Of a DNA stretch of 64,000 nt, positions 51,821-60,216 are shown piece after piece. Within the stretch, counting starts at the first letter, position 1. Every line of letters begins with the position of its first letter. This stretch comes from Aliiruegeria haliotis (lineage in GTDB: Bacteria; Pseudomonadota; Alphaproteobacteria; Rhodobacterales; Rhodobacteraceae): positions 124,001-188,000 of the forward strand of contig NZ_PVTD01000007.1 in the NCBI RefSeq assembly GCF_003003255.1, given 5' to 3'. The translations under genes and the position numbers were made by a program. The notes beneath the pieces are model-generated. The model searched no databases, was not told the origin of the DNA, and saw nothing but the letters and a program-made list of their open reading frames with translations.

Positions 51821-52086
51821 CACCCAAAAGACTTCTTCAAATTGCGCTGGTCGCGTTCATGGCCGCAGCCCTGAGTCTTGGCGCCGAGCGCGTCTGGTAT
51901 GGCGGTATCTCTGAAGATGGCACATTGCAGGAGAGCCTCTTCCTGCCGCTCGGTTTTGCATTTGCCCTTTTGGCTGTCGTGGCCGTTCTCGGAGCTCTCG
52001 TTTTGAAGGCAAGAGGCGGGAGTCGGCAAACCGGCCGAAACGGCCCCAAAAGTAAACTCAGAAAGACCAAGCAAAAGGAGAAATGA
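51817..52086 (+). CDS. Small membrane protein (89 aa)
   Basis: This predicted inner-membrane protein has two hydrophobic helices (residues 7-25, IALVAFMAAALSLGA, and 43-63, LPLGFAFALLAVVAVLGALVL). A strongly basic C-terminal tail follows (KARGGSRQTGRNGPKSKLRKTKQKEK). Its ATG overlaps the stop of the preceding broken gene (ATGA), so it was translationally coupled, and the lipoprotein gene begins 4 bp after its stop. The basic tail should be cytoplasmic and might contact nucleic acid or phospholipid head groups. No family was recognised. Confidence 0.65.
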   Translation: MTPKRLLQIALVAFMAAALSLGAERVWYGGISEDGTLQESLFLPLGFAFALLAVVAVLGALVLKARGGSRQTGRNGPKSKLRKTKQKEK

Positions 52087-52089
52087 GAC

Positions 52090-52401
52090 ATGAATAACCT
52101 CGTGAGAATCGGCGCGCTTGTTGCTGTCGGCGCTACCCTGGCTGGATGTGACGAGACGATGGACACCGGCGCGACCTCGACACCGCCAGCGACACTCAGC
52201 GTCGCGGACCAGGCCTGCCAGGAATCCGTGCGGGCCCAAACGAACAATCCCGATGTGGTTGTGCTGGAATCGCTGTTCTCCGAGGCCGGCACGTTGGTGA
52301 CGTTGGGCGTCGGCCCGGATCGTGCGCGCTGGAGCTGTACGTCGACCAATGACGGGATTGTTCAAAACGTACAGTCGCAAGTGAACGAAGGAACTCTTTG
52401 A
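52090..52401 (+). CDS. Small lipoprotein, Rhodobacterales family
   Basis: This 103-aa protein has a lipoprotein signal peptide: MNNLVRIGALVAVGATLAGC, with LAGC as lipobox and Cys20 as the lipidated residue. After a Ser/Thr/Pro linker comes a compact domain with DQACQESVRAQTNNPDVVVLESLFSEAGTLVTLGVGPDRARWSC, containing two Cys that could form a disulfide. Similar small lipoproteins accompany lysozyme-inhibitor and SH3-domain genes in Rhodobacteraceae. It is intact, unlike the two genes upstream, and is the last cistron of that cluster. Confidence 0.78.
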   Translation: MNNLVRIGALVAVGATLAGCDETMDTGATSTPPATLSVADQACQESVRAQTNNPDVVVLESLFSEAGTLVTLGVGPDRARWSCTSTNDGIVQNVQSQVNEGTL

Positions 52402-53020
52402 CCCACCGAGTCATCGGGTAACGTTCGCGAAGCACGGAGCTTCGCAAAGAAAAATGCGGTCCGGCCCGTATTCATGCGGCGCCGGATTGCGTCACTTTCC
52501 CGACTGCTCCGACGGCCTGTTCCCGAAAGCCATCGTCGTTCAGAGCGCGGGGCATTGGCGGTTTGCAGAAACACTAGTCGAAGCAGCATGCAAGCCACCG
52601 GGTTGCTCAGGCGCGACAGTACGCTTGGCGGAACCGCCGCTCAAATTCCGAAAATTCGTACAATACTGCGGTTGCGGGCGCTTGCTGCAATCGGTTGAGC
52701 CAGTCCGGACGGTCTGGCACAACGATCAATCGCTAGGCGCAAGGCGTGTGGGCCCTCATGCTTGTACACGCGGACGAAGCGGACACCATGTATCGGCCCA
52801 GACGGACTCGGGTTCCCGCGTGTCCATCGACATCACCAGCACCCCGGCGAAGATCGCTACGGCAATGCCTGTCCTCTGGCGTTGGCGCGTTCCGCCAATC
52901 GAATGGCACGTTCGGCCAATGAAGCGCCGCGCCTCGGCCTATAGATTGGCTTCATCGCGACGGACCTGGCCAGAACATCAAGGCCAACTGGACCAAAGCA
53001 CAGAATACAGGGGAAAGATC
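52402..53020. other. Gap without recognisable gene; holds the promoter region of the aldehyde dehydrogenase operon
   Basis: The dehydrogenase frame extends upstream through this region by chance, but its translation there is Arg/Pro-rich with no start signal, so I treat it as non-coding. No IS motif was found. GGGGA immediately before the ATG at 53021 is the ribosome site. Confidence 0.45.
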
Positions 53021-54622
53021 ATGAAAGCCACGGAAGCCATCGACCATCTCGATCCGCAGAAATGGGCGGACACGCCGCCGGCAGAGCGCCTGCGCCTGCT
53101 GGAAGAGGTTCGGGAGAACATGAAGCGGTTCGGCGATGAGCTTGCCACCGCCGACAGCCGGATGAAGAACGACATCCTCGGGACGCCGCTCTACTCCGAC
53201 CCGGTGTCCAAGGTTGGCACCGTGGTGCCGATGGCCAACACCGTGACCGCCGCCGTGGACCTTTATGAGGCCATCATCGAAGGCAGGATGCTGCAACCGG
53301 TCAAGGTCGAGAAGGTCGGCAACGATCTGTATGACATCTACGTCTTCCCGCAGGCCCGCAAGGACAAGCTGATCTATGCGGACCGCAAGGACCGCATCCG
53401 GGTCAAGGGCGAGCCGCGCCAGGTCAACCCGATGGACAAGCCCGCCGGGATCATCGCAGTTCTGGGGGCCGGCAATTACTCCTCATCGCTTGAGATGATG
53501 AAGGCGATCTTCTTCGAGAACTGCACTGTAGTGCACAAGCCGCACCATCTGAACGAGAAAACCGATGCCGTCTGGGCGAAGATCATGCAACCGCTGATCG
53601 ACCACGGTGCGCTCAGTTTCTGCGCCTCGGATCAGGGCCGCGACCTGACGGTCGATCCGCGCCTGACCACGATATACTTCACAGGCGGGACCGGCACGGC
53701 CCAGGCAATCATGTCGGCAACCGACACGCCCCTGATCTCTGAATGCGGCGGCAACAACCCCTGCATCGTCGTGCCGGGTGATCGCCCCTGGACGAAGAAG
53801 GAGATCGAGCACCAGGCAGTGCAGATCGCCACGATGTCCAAGCTGAACGGCGGCGCGGTCTGTGGGCGTATCCAGACCCTCGTCACCTCGAAACACTGGC
53901 CGCAGCGGCAGGAGTTCCTTGACGCGCTGGCCGTGGCGCTGGAGGAAACCACGCCCGCCACCGGCATCTATTACCCCGGCTCCGACAAGGTGATCGAAGG
54001 GTTCAAGGCGGCCTATCCAGATGCGAAGGTGCTGCGGCCCGAAGGCGGCAGGCACCCCCACAGCGAGGTGCTGCTCATCACCGGGGCGGAGCCGGGCAGC
54101 TACGCCTGCACCCACGAGGCATTCACCCTTGTCATCGACGAGGTGCCGCTCGACGTGCCCGCCAAGGCCGCCGAATTCCTGCCGAAAGCCGTCGACTTCT
54201 GCAACACGCAGCTTCTTGGCACGCTCGGCAGCGCGATCCTGATCGACGAGGACACGAAGCAGGCGCATCAGGACGTTCTGGCACAGGCCGTGACGGACAT
54301 TGAATATGGCGGCATCGCCATCAACACCATGCCACCCTTCATCTTTCTCAGCCCCTACCTGACCTGGGGCGGCAACGAAGAGGGCAAAGCGTTCGTTTCG
54401 GGCCACGGCAATTTCGGCAATCTACTGAACTACGAGAATGTCGAAAAGTCGATCATCGAGGCCAACTTCATGTCGGCCGGGCACATGATGAACACCAACA
54501 AGACGGCCTTCGACAACATGGCCGAGAACATGTCGCGTTTCGCGGTCGAGCCGACCTGGGGGAACCTGACCTGCCTGATGGGGGAGGCTATTCGCGACAG
54601 CTTCCGCAAGAAAGATTTCTGA
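53021..54622 (+). CDS. Aldehyde dehydrogenase family protein
   Basis: This 533-aa NAD(P)-dependent aldehyde dehydrogenase oxidises an aldehyde to the acid. Catalytic residues are visible: Asn152 in LGAGNYSSSLE, the nucleotide motif FTGGTGTA (220-227), the general base Glu241 in ISECGGNNPC, and the nucleophile Cys281 in NGGAVCGRIQT. The start at 53021 is chosen because of GGGGAAAG just upstream and a sensible helical N-terminus. It is a divergent, slightly long member, and the usual 'GQxC' is 'GAVC'. It is followed 49 bp later by an SDR and then an AraC regulator, suggesting a short alcohol/aldehyde oxidation module. The substrate is unknown. Confidence 0.9.
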   Translation: MKATEAIDHLDPQKWADTPPAERLRLLEEVRENMKRFGDELATADSRMKNDILGTPLYSDPVSKVGTVVPMANTVTAAVDLYEAIIEGRMLQPVKVEKVGNDLYDIYVFPQARKDKLIYADRKDRIRVKGEPRQVNPMDKPAGIIAVLGAGNYSSSLEMMKAIFFENCTVVHKPHHLNEKTDAVWAKIMQPLIDHGALSFCASDQGRDLTVDPRLTTIYFTGGTGTAQAIMSATDTPLISECGGNNPCIVVPGDRPWTKKEIEHQAVQIATMSKLNGGAVCGRIQTLVTSKHWPQRQEFLDALAVALEETTPATGIYYPGSDKVIEGFKAAYPDAKVLRPEGGRHPHSEVLLITGAEPGSYACTHEAFTLVIDEVPLDVPAKAAEFLPKAVDFCNTQLLGTLGSAILIDEDTKQAHQDVLAQAVTDIEYGGIAINTMPPFIFLSPYLTWGGNEEGKAFVSGHGNFGNLLNYENVEKSIIEANFMSAGHMMNTNKTAFDNMAENMSRFAVEPTWGNLTCLMGEAIRDSFRKKDF

Positions 54623-54671
54623 ACGCGGCCGCACAAGGCTGCCTCGACAAAGTAAAATCCGGAGAACTCAA

Positions 54672-55493
54672 ATGAGCAACGAAACCATCCTCATCACCGG
54701 CTGCAGCAGCGGCATCGGCCGCCTGACCGCAACCTTCTTTCAGCAAAAAGGTTGGAACGTGATCGCCACCGTGCGGTCGAAGCCCGACGTAGACGCCGAG
54801 CTTAACGCACTCGACAATGTGCTGGTGACGACGCTGGACGTGACCAAGAAGGACACGATCGAGGCCGCCATTGCCGCTGGCATCGACCGGTTCGGCAAGA
54901 TCGACGTGGTGCTGAACAATGCGGGCTACGGATCTTACGGGCTGCTGGAGGCAACGCCAGAACACAAGATGCGGATGCAGTATGAGGTCAACGTCATCGG
55001 CACGATGCTCGTGATGCAGGCGATCATCCCGCATTTCCGTGAACGTGGGGCGGGCACGATCATCAATATCTCGTCCATGGGCGGCAAGATCACCTTCCCA
55101 CTTGGCACGCTCTATCACGGCTCGAAGTTTGCCGTGGAGGGGATGAGTGAGGCGCTGTCCTTCGAGATGTCGGCCATCGGGGTAAGGGTGAAACTGGTCG
55201 AGCCGGGAATGATGAAGACCAATTTCGGCGGCTCCTCCTTCGACATGAACCTCGACCCGTCGCTGACCGAATATGATGACTTCGTCGCTGGCATGACTGC
55301 GGCAATGGCGGCAGGCGGCGAAAGTGCGGGCGATCCGATCACCGTGGCCGAGACGATCTGGCAGGCGGCAACCGATGGCAGCGACCAGCTCCGCTATGTC
55401 GCCGGTGAAGATGCCGAACAGATCATCGCCGCCCGCAAGGCAATGGACGACCCCGATTATCTGGCGCTGATCCGCAGTCAGATGGGGCTTTGA
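54672..55493 (+). CDS. SDR-family oxidoreductase
   Basis: This 273-aa classical SDR has the cofactor motif TGCSSGIG (9-16), NNAG (82-85), a catalytic Ser in INISSMGGKI (near 134), and Tyr148/Lys152 in LYHGSKFAVEGM. The Arg in ATVRSKPDV after the second strand suggests NADP preference. GGAGAACTCAA precedes the ATG. It follows the aldehyde dehydrogenase on the same strand. Together they could oxidise an alcohol to a carboxylic acid, or the SDR may reduce a carbonyl. The exact reaction is undetermined. Confidence 0.9.
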   Translation: MSNETILITGCSSGIGRLTATFFQQKGWNVIATVRSKPDVDAELNALDNVLVTTLDVTKKDTIEAAIAAGIDRFGKIDVVLNNAGYGSYGLLEATPEHKMRMQYEVNVIGTMLVMQAIIPHFRERGAGTIINISSMGGKITFPLGTLYHGSKFAVEGMSEALSFEMSAIGVRVKLVEPGMMKTNFGGSSFDMNLDPSLTEYDDFVAGMTAAMAAGGESAGDPITVAETIWQAATDGSDQLRYVAGEDAEQIIAARKAMDDPDYLALIRSQMGL

Positions 55494-55590
55494 CTCGACC
55501 TCCGGTGGCCGGACTGACATGTCGGCCACCGGAACCGGTTGCATGTGCGAAACGCTTCCGGGCGGGCAGGACCGCGCGTATGATCCGGCC

Positions 55591-56598
55591 ATGCAACAGG
55601 AAAGAACGGACAAATTCGTCCTCAACCCCGGGTGGCGCATTCTCTTGTCCGAAATGGGCTTGCCGATTGCCGATACGCTACGTGCCGCGCAGCTACCCCC
55701 GACACTGCTCGACAACTTGCCCACCGCGCTGGACGCCGACAGCTATTTCAGGTTCTGGCGGGCGCTTGCGGAATCGAGCGGAGATCGTGAAATCCCGCTC
55801 CTGATGACACAGGCGCTTGACGTCGAGGTGTTCTCGCCCCCGCTCTACGCAGCAGTGTGCTCACACAATCTGCGCCAGGCGGCGCGGCGGGTGGCGCGGT
55901 ACAAGGCGCTGACCGGCCCGATCACCATCGACGCGGGCGACGATCCCTCCCGCCTGCGACTGGTTTGGCAATGGCCCCCGACCTTGCAGCCGCCGCTTGC
56001 GCTGTTGATGAGCGAGATTCTGTTCTGGGTCTACCTGGTGCGGAAATGCACCCGAGTTCTTGTCAACCCGGTCGAGATCTCGGTCCCTGAGCTGCCACAC
56101 TCCCTCCCGCAATATCTGGATTTCATCGGCGCTCCGATCCGGCGGGCCGATGACGTGTCGGTCATTTTCGCGAGCCGCGACGCGGATATGGTTTTTGTCA
56201 GCGGAAATGACGCCATCTGGAGCGCCTTCGAGCCGAAGCTGAAGCAGGATCTCGAAGCGCTTGAGGCGAGCCATTCCACGTCAGGTCGCGTTCGCGTTGC
56301 CCTGATGCGCGCGATCCCAGCCGATACCGCAAGCGCCGCCCAGATCGCCGAGACGCTTGCCCTGACACCGCGCACACTGCAACGGCGGCTGAGCGAGGAA
56401 GGTACCAGCTTCAATCAACTGCTGAATGCGACCCGCGCGGAACTCGCCAGGCACTATCTGACCGCTTGCAACCTTCCCCTGGCAGAGATCTCTTTTCTTC
56501 TCGGCTTCAAGGAACCGAGTTCGTTCAATCGAGCCTTTCTGCGATGGACTGGGACAACACCCGAACAGTTCCGACAACAGGCCGGAAAATCGCTGTGA
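55591..56598 (+). CDS. AraC-family transcriptional regulator (Arabinose_bd / OruR-type)
   Basis: This 335-aa regulator starts from the ATG at 55591 (MQQERTDKF). An in-frame ATG at 55519 would add 24 Cys/Gly-rich residues and is less likely. The N-terminal 200 residues form the 'AraC ligand-binding' domain seen in OruR/ArgR-like regulators (LPIADTLRAAQLPPTLLD, then FWRALAESSGD). The C-terminal double HTH reads AQIAETLALTPRTLQRRLSEEGTSFNQLL and PLAEISFLLGFKEPSSFNRAFLRWTGTTPEQFR. It follows the SDR gene closely on the same strand and probably activates the aldehyde dehydrogenase/SDR module. An IS6 remnant begins about 90 bp after its stop. Confidence 0.88.
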   Translation: MQQERTDKFVLNPGWRILLSEMGLPIADTLRAAQLPPTLLDNLPTALDADSYFRFWRALAESSGDREIPLLMTQALDVEVFSPPLYAAVCSHNLRQAARRVARYKALTGPITIDAGDDPSRLRLVWQWPPTLQPPLALLMSEILFWVYLVRKCTRVLVNPVEISVPELPHSLPQYLDFIGAPIRRADDVSVIFASRDADMVFVSGNDAIWSAFEPKLKQDLEALEASHSTSGRVRVALMRAIPADTASAAQIAETLALTPRTLQRRLSEEGTSFNQLLNATRAELARHYLTACNLPLAEISFLLGFKEPSSFNRAFLRWTGTTPEQFRQQAGKSL

Positions 56599-56690
56599 AG
56601 AACGGAACCGAAGGTTGAGGCCAGCCATTTTGCATCGACATGCTCTCCGTCCGAGATACGCAATCGGCAGGTCGCATTTGTGCCCACTTC

Positions 56691-57290
56691 GGTGCTGTCA
56701 GGCAAATTCGAACCAGTCTCCAAATGGACGGCGATCCTGTTCCTTTCATCACGCCAAATTGCCGCCACTCAACGAGAGCGCCGGCACCGTTCGTCTTGAT
56801 ATTGGCCCACGAGTAGAAGCTTCGCTCCGAGTTGAAATGGTTGAAGACAGAGGCGTGGACGGCAGCGAACAGTTGCAAAACTCGCATTCGCCGAAAGCGC
56901 TGCATTGCCCATTCTCGTCTTAGGAACGGTAGCTGCGAGTTCTCCGCCGGTTGCTGAGCCAACGGTCGGTTTCTTGCAGCACTGGAACGCCAAACTCCTT
57001 CAACGCCGTGCCACAAGAGCGAAGCAAATCAGTGACGATGGTCTCCGGTCGACCATAGCGGCGCATTGTTTGCTTGATGAATCTCAATGCCGCCCTTTCG
57101 TCCTGCGTCTGCGTCACGAAGCTTTCCAGGACCTCGCCTTCCTGTTCAACGGCTTGCCAAAGGTAGTGGCGTTCGCCGTTGATCTTCACGACACCTCATC
57201 CGAATGTCACTGTGGCCTGGCACGCAGTCGCTCAGCGCGTTTCTGGCGGATCTCGGACGCGACCCGTTTGGTTTTCACGGTTGTCATCCG
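56691..57290 (-). mobile_element. IS6-family insertion sequence, decayed copy 5
   Basis: The left end aligns as GGTGCTGTCAGGCAAATTCG with GGTGTCAGACCAATTCG of the copy at 46871, with small insertions. The minus-strand transposase is readable as VASEIRQKRAERLRAR, then MKINGERHYLWQAVEQEGEVLESF, ERAALRFIKQTMRRYGRP, and VPVLQETDRWLSNRR. In another frame it continues as EWAMQRFRRMRVLQLFAAVHAS. The right end and the first 60 or so residues of the transposase are gone. It is inactive and in the same orientation as the other four copies. Confidence 0.8.
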
Positions 57291-58608
57291 GTCTGTCGCG
57301 GTCGCCACCGAAAGGGATCCCATCACAAAATGACTGGACGGGCTGGTCTGGGATGGGCAGGGCCAGCTCTCCTCCTCGGTGGTGCGGCGTCTCAAAGCGG
57401 AAGAGAGCGACTTTATCAGTGAAGCTGGCCGATGCACTTTTTGCCGGTACGACCAATCGAAGCGATTACCCACAGGATCCAACCGGCGATCGTCGCTTCT
57501 GGCCAGTGCGGACAGGTGTCACTGATCCCGACACTCTTGGCCACGATCGCGATCAACCCTGGGCCGAAGGCGTGGTCGCGTTAAGCCAGCGAGGCCTGGC
57601 GGCTGAGCGTTGCAATAGCGTAGGCGGCAGTCGTAGAGCAGGCCAATCGTGGCGAAGATGATCCATGGACCTCTGAGATCCTGGCCCAATACAATGGCAA
57701 GGATCAGGTGACCTGCAAGGAGATCCTGCGGGATGGGCTTGCACTCGGGCGGAGCCGCGTGTCGTTGCAAGGGAGCAACTGCGGCAGGGACGCCCACCGG
57801 ATTGCACGACATCTCTGGGTTTCCACCTGAACCACATGGATTGCGCTCAGCAGGCCGTGACTGCGCGTATGCTCCCAGAGCGCATATCGGGATCGGGCCC
57901 AGAAGACCCGGAACTCGACGGACAAACAGCCCTAGTTGCCGGCTATGTGCATCCTGTGGAGCGTTAATTCTGAGATGTGCGCAGATTTCTCCGGGTCCCT
58001 AGTTCACGCAAAGATTGCCGCCATCCGCCGCCACCTTTGCCCGATCAGGCCATTTCCGTGGTTTTCCCAAAAGGAATCGACGCCAACCACGATCCTGTCT
58101 GGGTCCGGGAAATTTGGTACTGCGCAAAGAACGAAACGAAATTGCACCAGCGAGCTATGCTCGTGAAGCGATTTGCGCCGAGCCTGTCGCGATACCCGAT
58201 GTACCGGATGGCGGGTAGAGCTTGCTTCAACCATTGATCTATACCGAGCAATCTCAACAACACCTTAAAGCTCGCCCAACGAGGACCAGTGCATTTTCGA
58301 GAAAAATCAGCATATCTCACCGAGTCGATGTTGACGCGCCACTAAACGAATGTCCGGTCCTCGTCACGTTCGCAGGACGATGGGTGGCGTTCGCCGCGAA
58401 CCCAGCGCCTGCGGCGAATGAACGGCAAGTCGGCAAGGGAGCAGTTGGTGTGGCCCAGTTCGATCGACGGCCGCTCAGAGCCTCCGAAGGTCTGCTGAGC
58501 AGGCCAACCATCTGAAGAACGGGGCTATTCCGAACTTCGGCAATATCTGCTCTCGGAGCGACTTCCGAGCGCAGCGTACTGCGTTCGGAAGGCAACCTAG
58601 GGCCTGTT
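57291..58608. other. 1.3-kb stretch without a gene I can name
   Basis: No annotated family is visible. A minus-strand 91-codon frame (58045-58320) has protein-like composition, including FKVLLRLLGIDQWLKQALPA and ITRF/YIGYRDRLGANRF-like segments, and could be a genuine protein remnant. I cannot assign it, and no ribosome site supports the start. Other frames look random. Confidence 0.35.
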
Positions 58609-59144
58609 CAAGACCTCAATGAAGCCTGCAGTCTTCGTCCGATCGGGTGAACAAGAGCCGTTCGCGGCAGCCGCAGCATCCCCTGGCGTGCCGACCAAAC
58701 GTGGTGCCGCAACAAGCGGTGGCGGTAAAGCGGAGGAAGCGGCCGCTTTCTTGTAGTTGATCGGCAACGGTCTCTTTCAGGGCCGTGCTTTAAGACCGGA
58801 GCATGTCCGAGACGACAATCACAGGCCGGCCGTATCCCAAGGAAATCCGCGTCGATCAGGGCAGCGAGTTCATCTCCAACGACCTCGATTTGAGAGCCTA
58901 TCAAAAGGATGTCGTCCTCGACTTTTGGCGGCCCCAAAAACCAACGGACAACGCGTTCATCGAGAGCTGAATAGGCAAGCTTCCACCGGAGTGTGTGAAC
59001 ACGCACACTGGCGTATGAGCCATGACGATACTCGGAAAAAAGGCAGGAATGGTGTAGGGATAACAACGCTGTCCGCCCTCACAGCGCGTTCGGAAACAAC
59101 CCACCGATCTCGCCGATGAATGGCTCAGACATGCAAATTGCACC
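58609..59144 (+). mobile_element. IS3-family transposase remnant (integrase core)
   Basis: The clearest part, 58828-58970 on the plus strand, reads GRPYPKEIRVDQGSEFISND, DFWRPQKPTDNAFIES and then a stop. After frame changes, NAVRPHSAFGNNPPISPMNG follows, ending near 59144. 'IRVDQGSEF', 'PKPTDNAFIES' and 'VRPHSALG' are the rve/DDE landmarks of IS3-family OrfB. The sequence upstream from about 58609 is too eroded to read with certainty but fits the preceding part. Stops and frameshifts make it non-functional. It is a different group from the IS3 scrap at 3004. Confidence 0.75.
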
Positions 59145-59222
59145 CTGAGCTTCAGCCCCGGAAAGCCCCTTGCCGGGTGGTTCAAACAAGGGAGCACGTC
59201 ACCACTCCCCCGCCCTACCCCA

Positions 59223-60128
59223 TCAGCCGAAAGCCGCTTCCGTCTTTCCTGCCGCGCGCAATAGCCACGCGCGGAACCGCGTGATTTTCTGCACCTCCCC
59301 GAAGGCCGGCGGATAGACCAGCGTGTGCGCCGCCGCCACCATGTCGTAGCTCGCGTCGAATACCGGCACCAAGGTACCCTGCCGCAGCGACCGCTCGGCA
59401 AAGACCCGGCTCTCCAGCGCAATCCCCAGACCCAGCTCGGCCGCCTGCAACGACAGCAACCCGCGATCGAACCGCGGCCCGGTGATCGGCAGCGGCGCGA
59501 TGTTTTTTAGCGCGAACCACTCCGCCCACTGGATCGGCGCCCGCTCGGACAGGATCAGCGGCACCGCCGCGAGCCGCTCCCGCGCCGGCAACTCCACCAC
59601 CTGCGCAAGCACCTCCGGCGCGCAGAGCGGCTGGATCCGGTCCTCCATCAGCTGCACCACGCTCAGCCCGGCCCAGTCGGAATGGCCATAGCGGATCTCC
59701 ACGTCGGTATCGGTGCGGAAAAAATCCACCGGCGAAGGCGAGGCATGAATGCGAAGCTCGATATCGGGGTTCTCCGCCATGAACTCGCCCATCCGTGGCA
59801 GCAGCCAACCCGGCGCGAAGCTTGGCGCGCAATGCACCGTCAGCGTGTCGCTCGCCGTGCCGCTGGACAACCGGTCGCTCGAACGCTCGATCCGGTCGAA
59901 AGCGCTCTGGATATACTGCAGGTATTCCCGCCCCGCGTCCGACAGCACCAGCCGCCGGTTGCTGCGCCGAAACAGCGCCACCCCAAGGTGCTCTTCCAGC
60001 CGTCGAAGTCGGTGACTCAGCGCTGATGGCGTCAGCGAAAGTTCCTCGGCGGCAGCAATCACCGTCCCCTTGCGGGCAATGGCCTCGAAGGCCTGAAGAG
60101 AGCGAAGAGGGGGAAGGCGACGTGACAT
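59223..60128 (-). CDS. LysR-family transcriptional regulator (GcvA-like)
   Basis: This 301-aa regulator starts at the ATG at 60128 (MSRRLPPLRSLQAFEAIARKG), the usual GcvA-type N-terminus; a longer frame from 60182 runs into the operator region. The HTH spans residues 10-65 (GTVIAAAEELSLTPSALSHRLRRLEEHLGVALFRR). The effector domain has the GcvA-group blocks LTVHCAPSFAPGWLLPRMGEF and DVEIRYGHSDWAGL. It is divergent from the amidohydrolase/TRAP operon with 88 bp between starts. It therefore probably senses the TRAP substrate or its hydrolysis product. Confidence 0.92.
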   Translation of the reverse strand: MSRRLPPLRSLQAFEAIARKGTVIAAAEELSLTPSALSHRLRRLEEHLGVALFRRSNRRLVLSDAGREYLQYIQSAFDRIERSSDRLSSGTASDTLTVHCAPSFAPGWLLPRMGEFMAENPDIELRIHASPSPVDFFRTDTDVEIRYGHSDWAGLSVVQLMEDRIQPLCAPEVLAQVVELPARERLAAVPLILSERAPIQWAEWFALKNIAPLPITGPRFDRGLLSLQAAELGLGIALESRVFAERSLRQGTLVPVFDASYDMVAAAHTLVYPPAFGEVQKITRFRAWLLRAAGKTEAAFG

Positions 60129-60131
60129 CAC

Positions 60132-60179
60132 TGAATTGTATTCATGTATTTGGCCAAAATCAATCATTTGTGTGATTTT
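60132..60179. promoter_or_regulatory. Palindromic operator candidates between LysR and amidohydrolase genes
   Basis: Two perfect inverted repeats lie in the 88-bp divergent region: TGAAT-TGT-ATTCA at 60132-60144 and AAAATCA-N10-TGATTTT at 60156-60179. The first is adjacent to the regulator start and fits the T-N11-A LysR box. The second sits closer to the amidohydrolase promoter. Confidence 0.6.
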
Positions 60180-60216
60180 CAATCATCTGTCATCTTCCGG
60201 TACAGGAGGATCGCCT

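Noticed and set aside
52454-53020. N-terminal extension of the aldehyde dehydrogenase by 189 codons
   Set aside because: It has no dehydrogenase similarity and no start context, whereas the ATG at 53021 has a good ribosome site.
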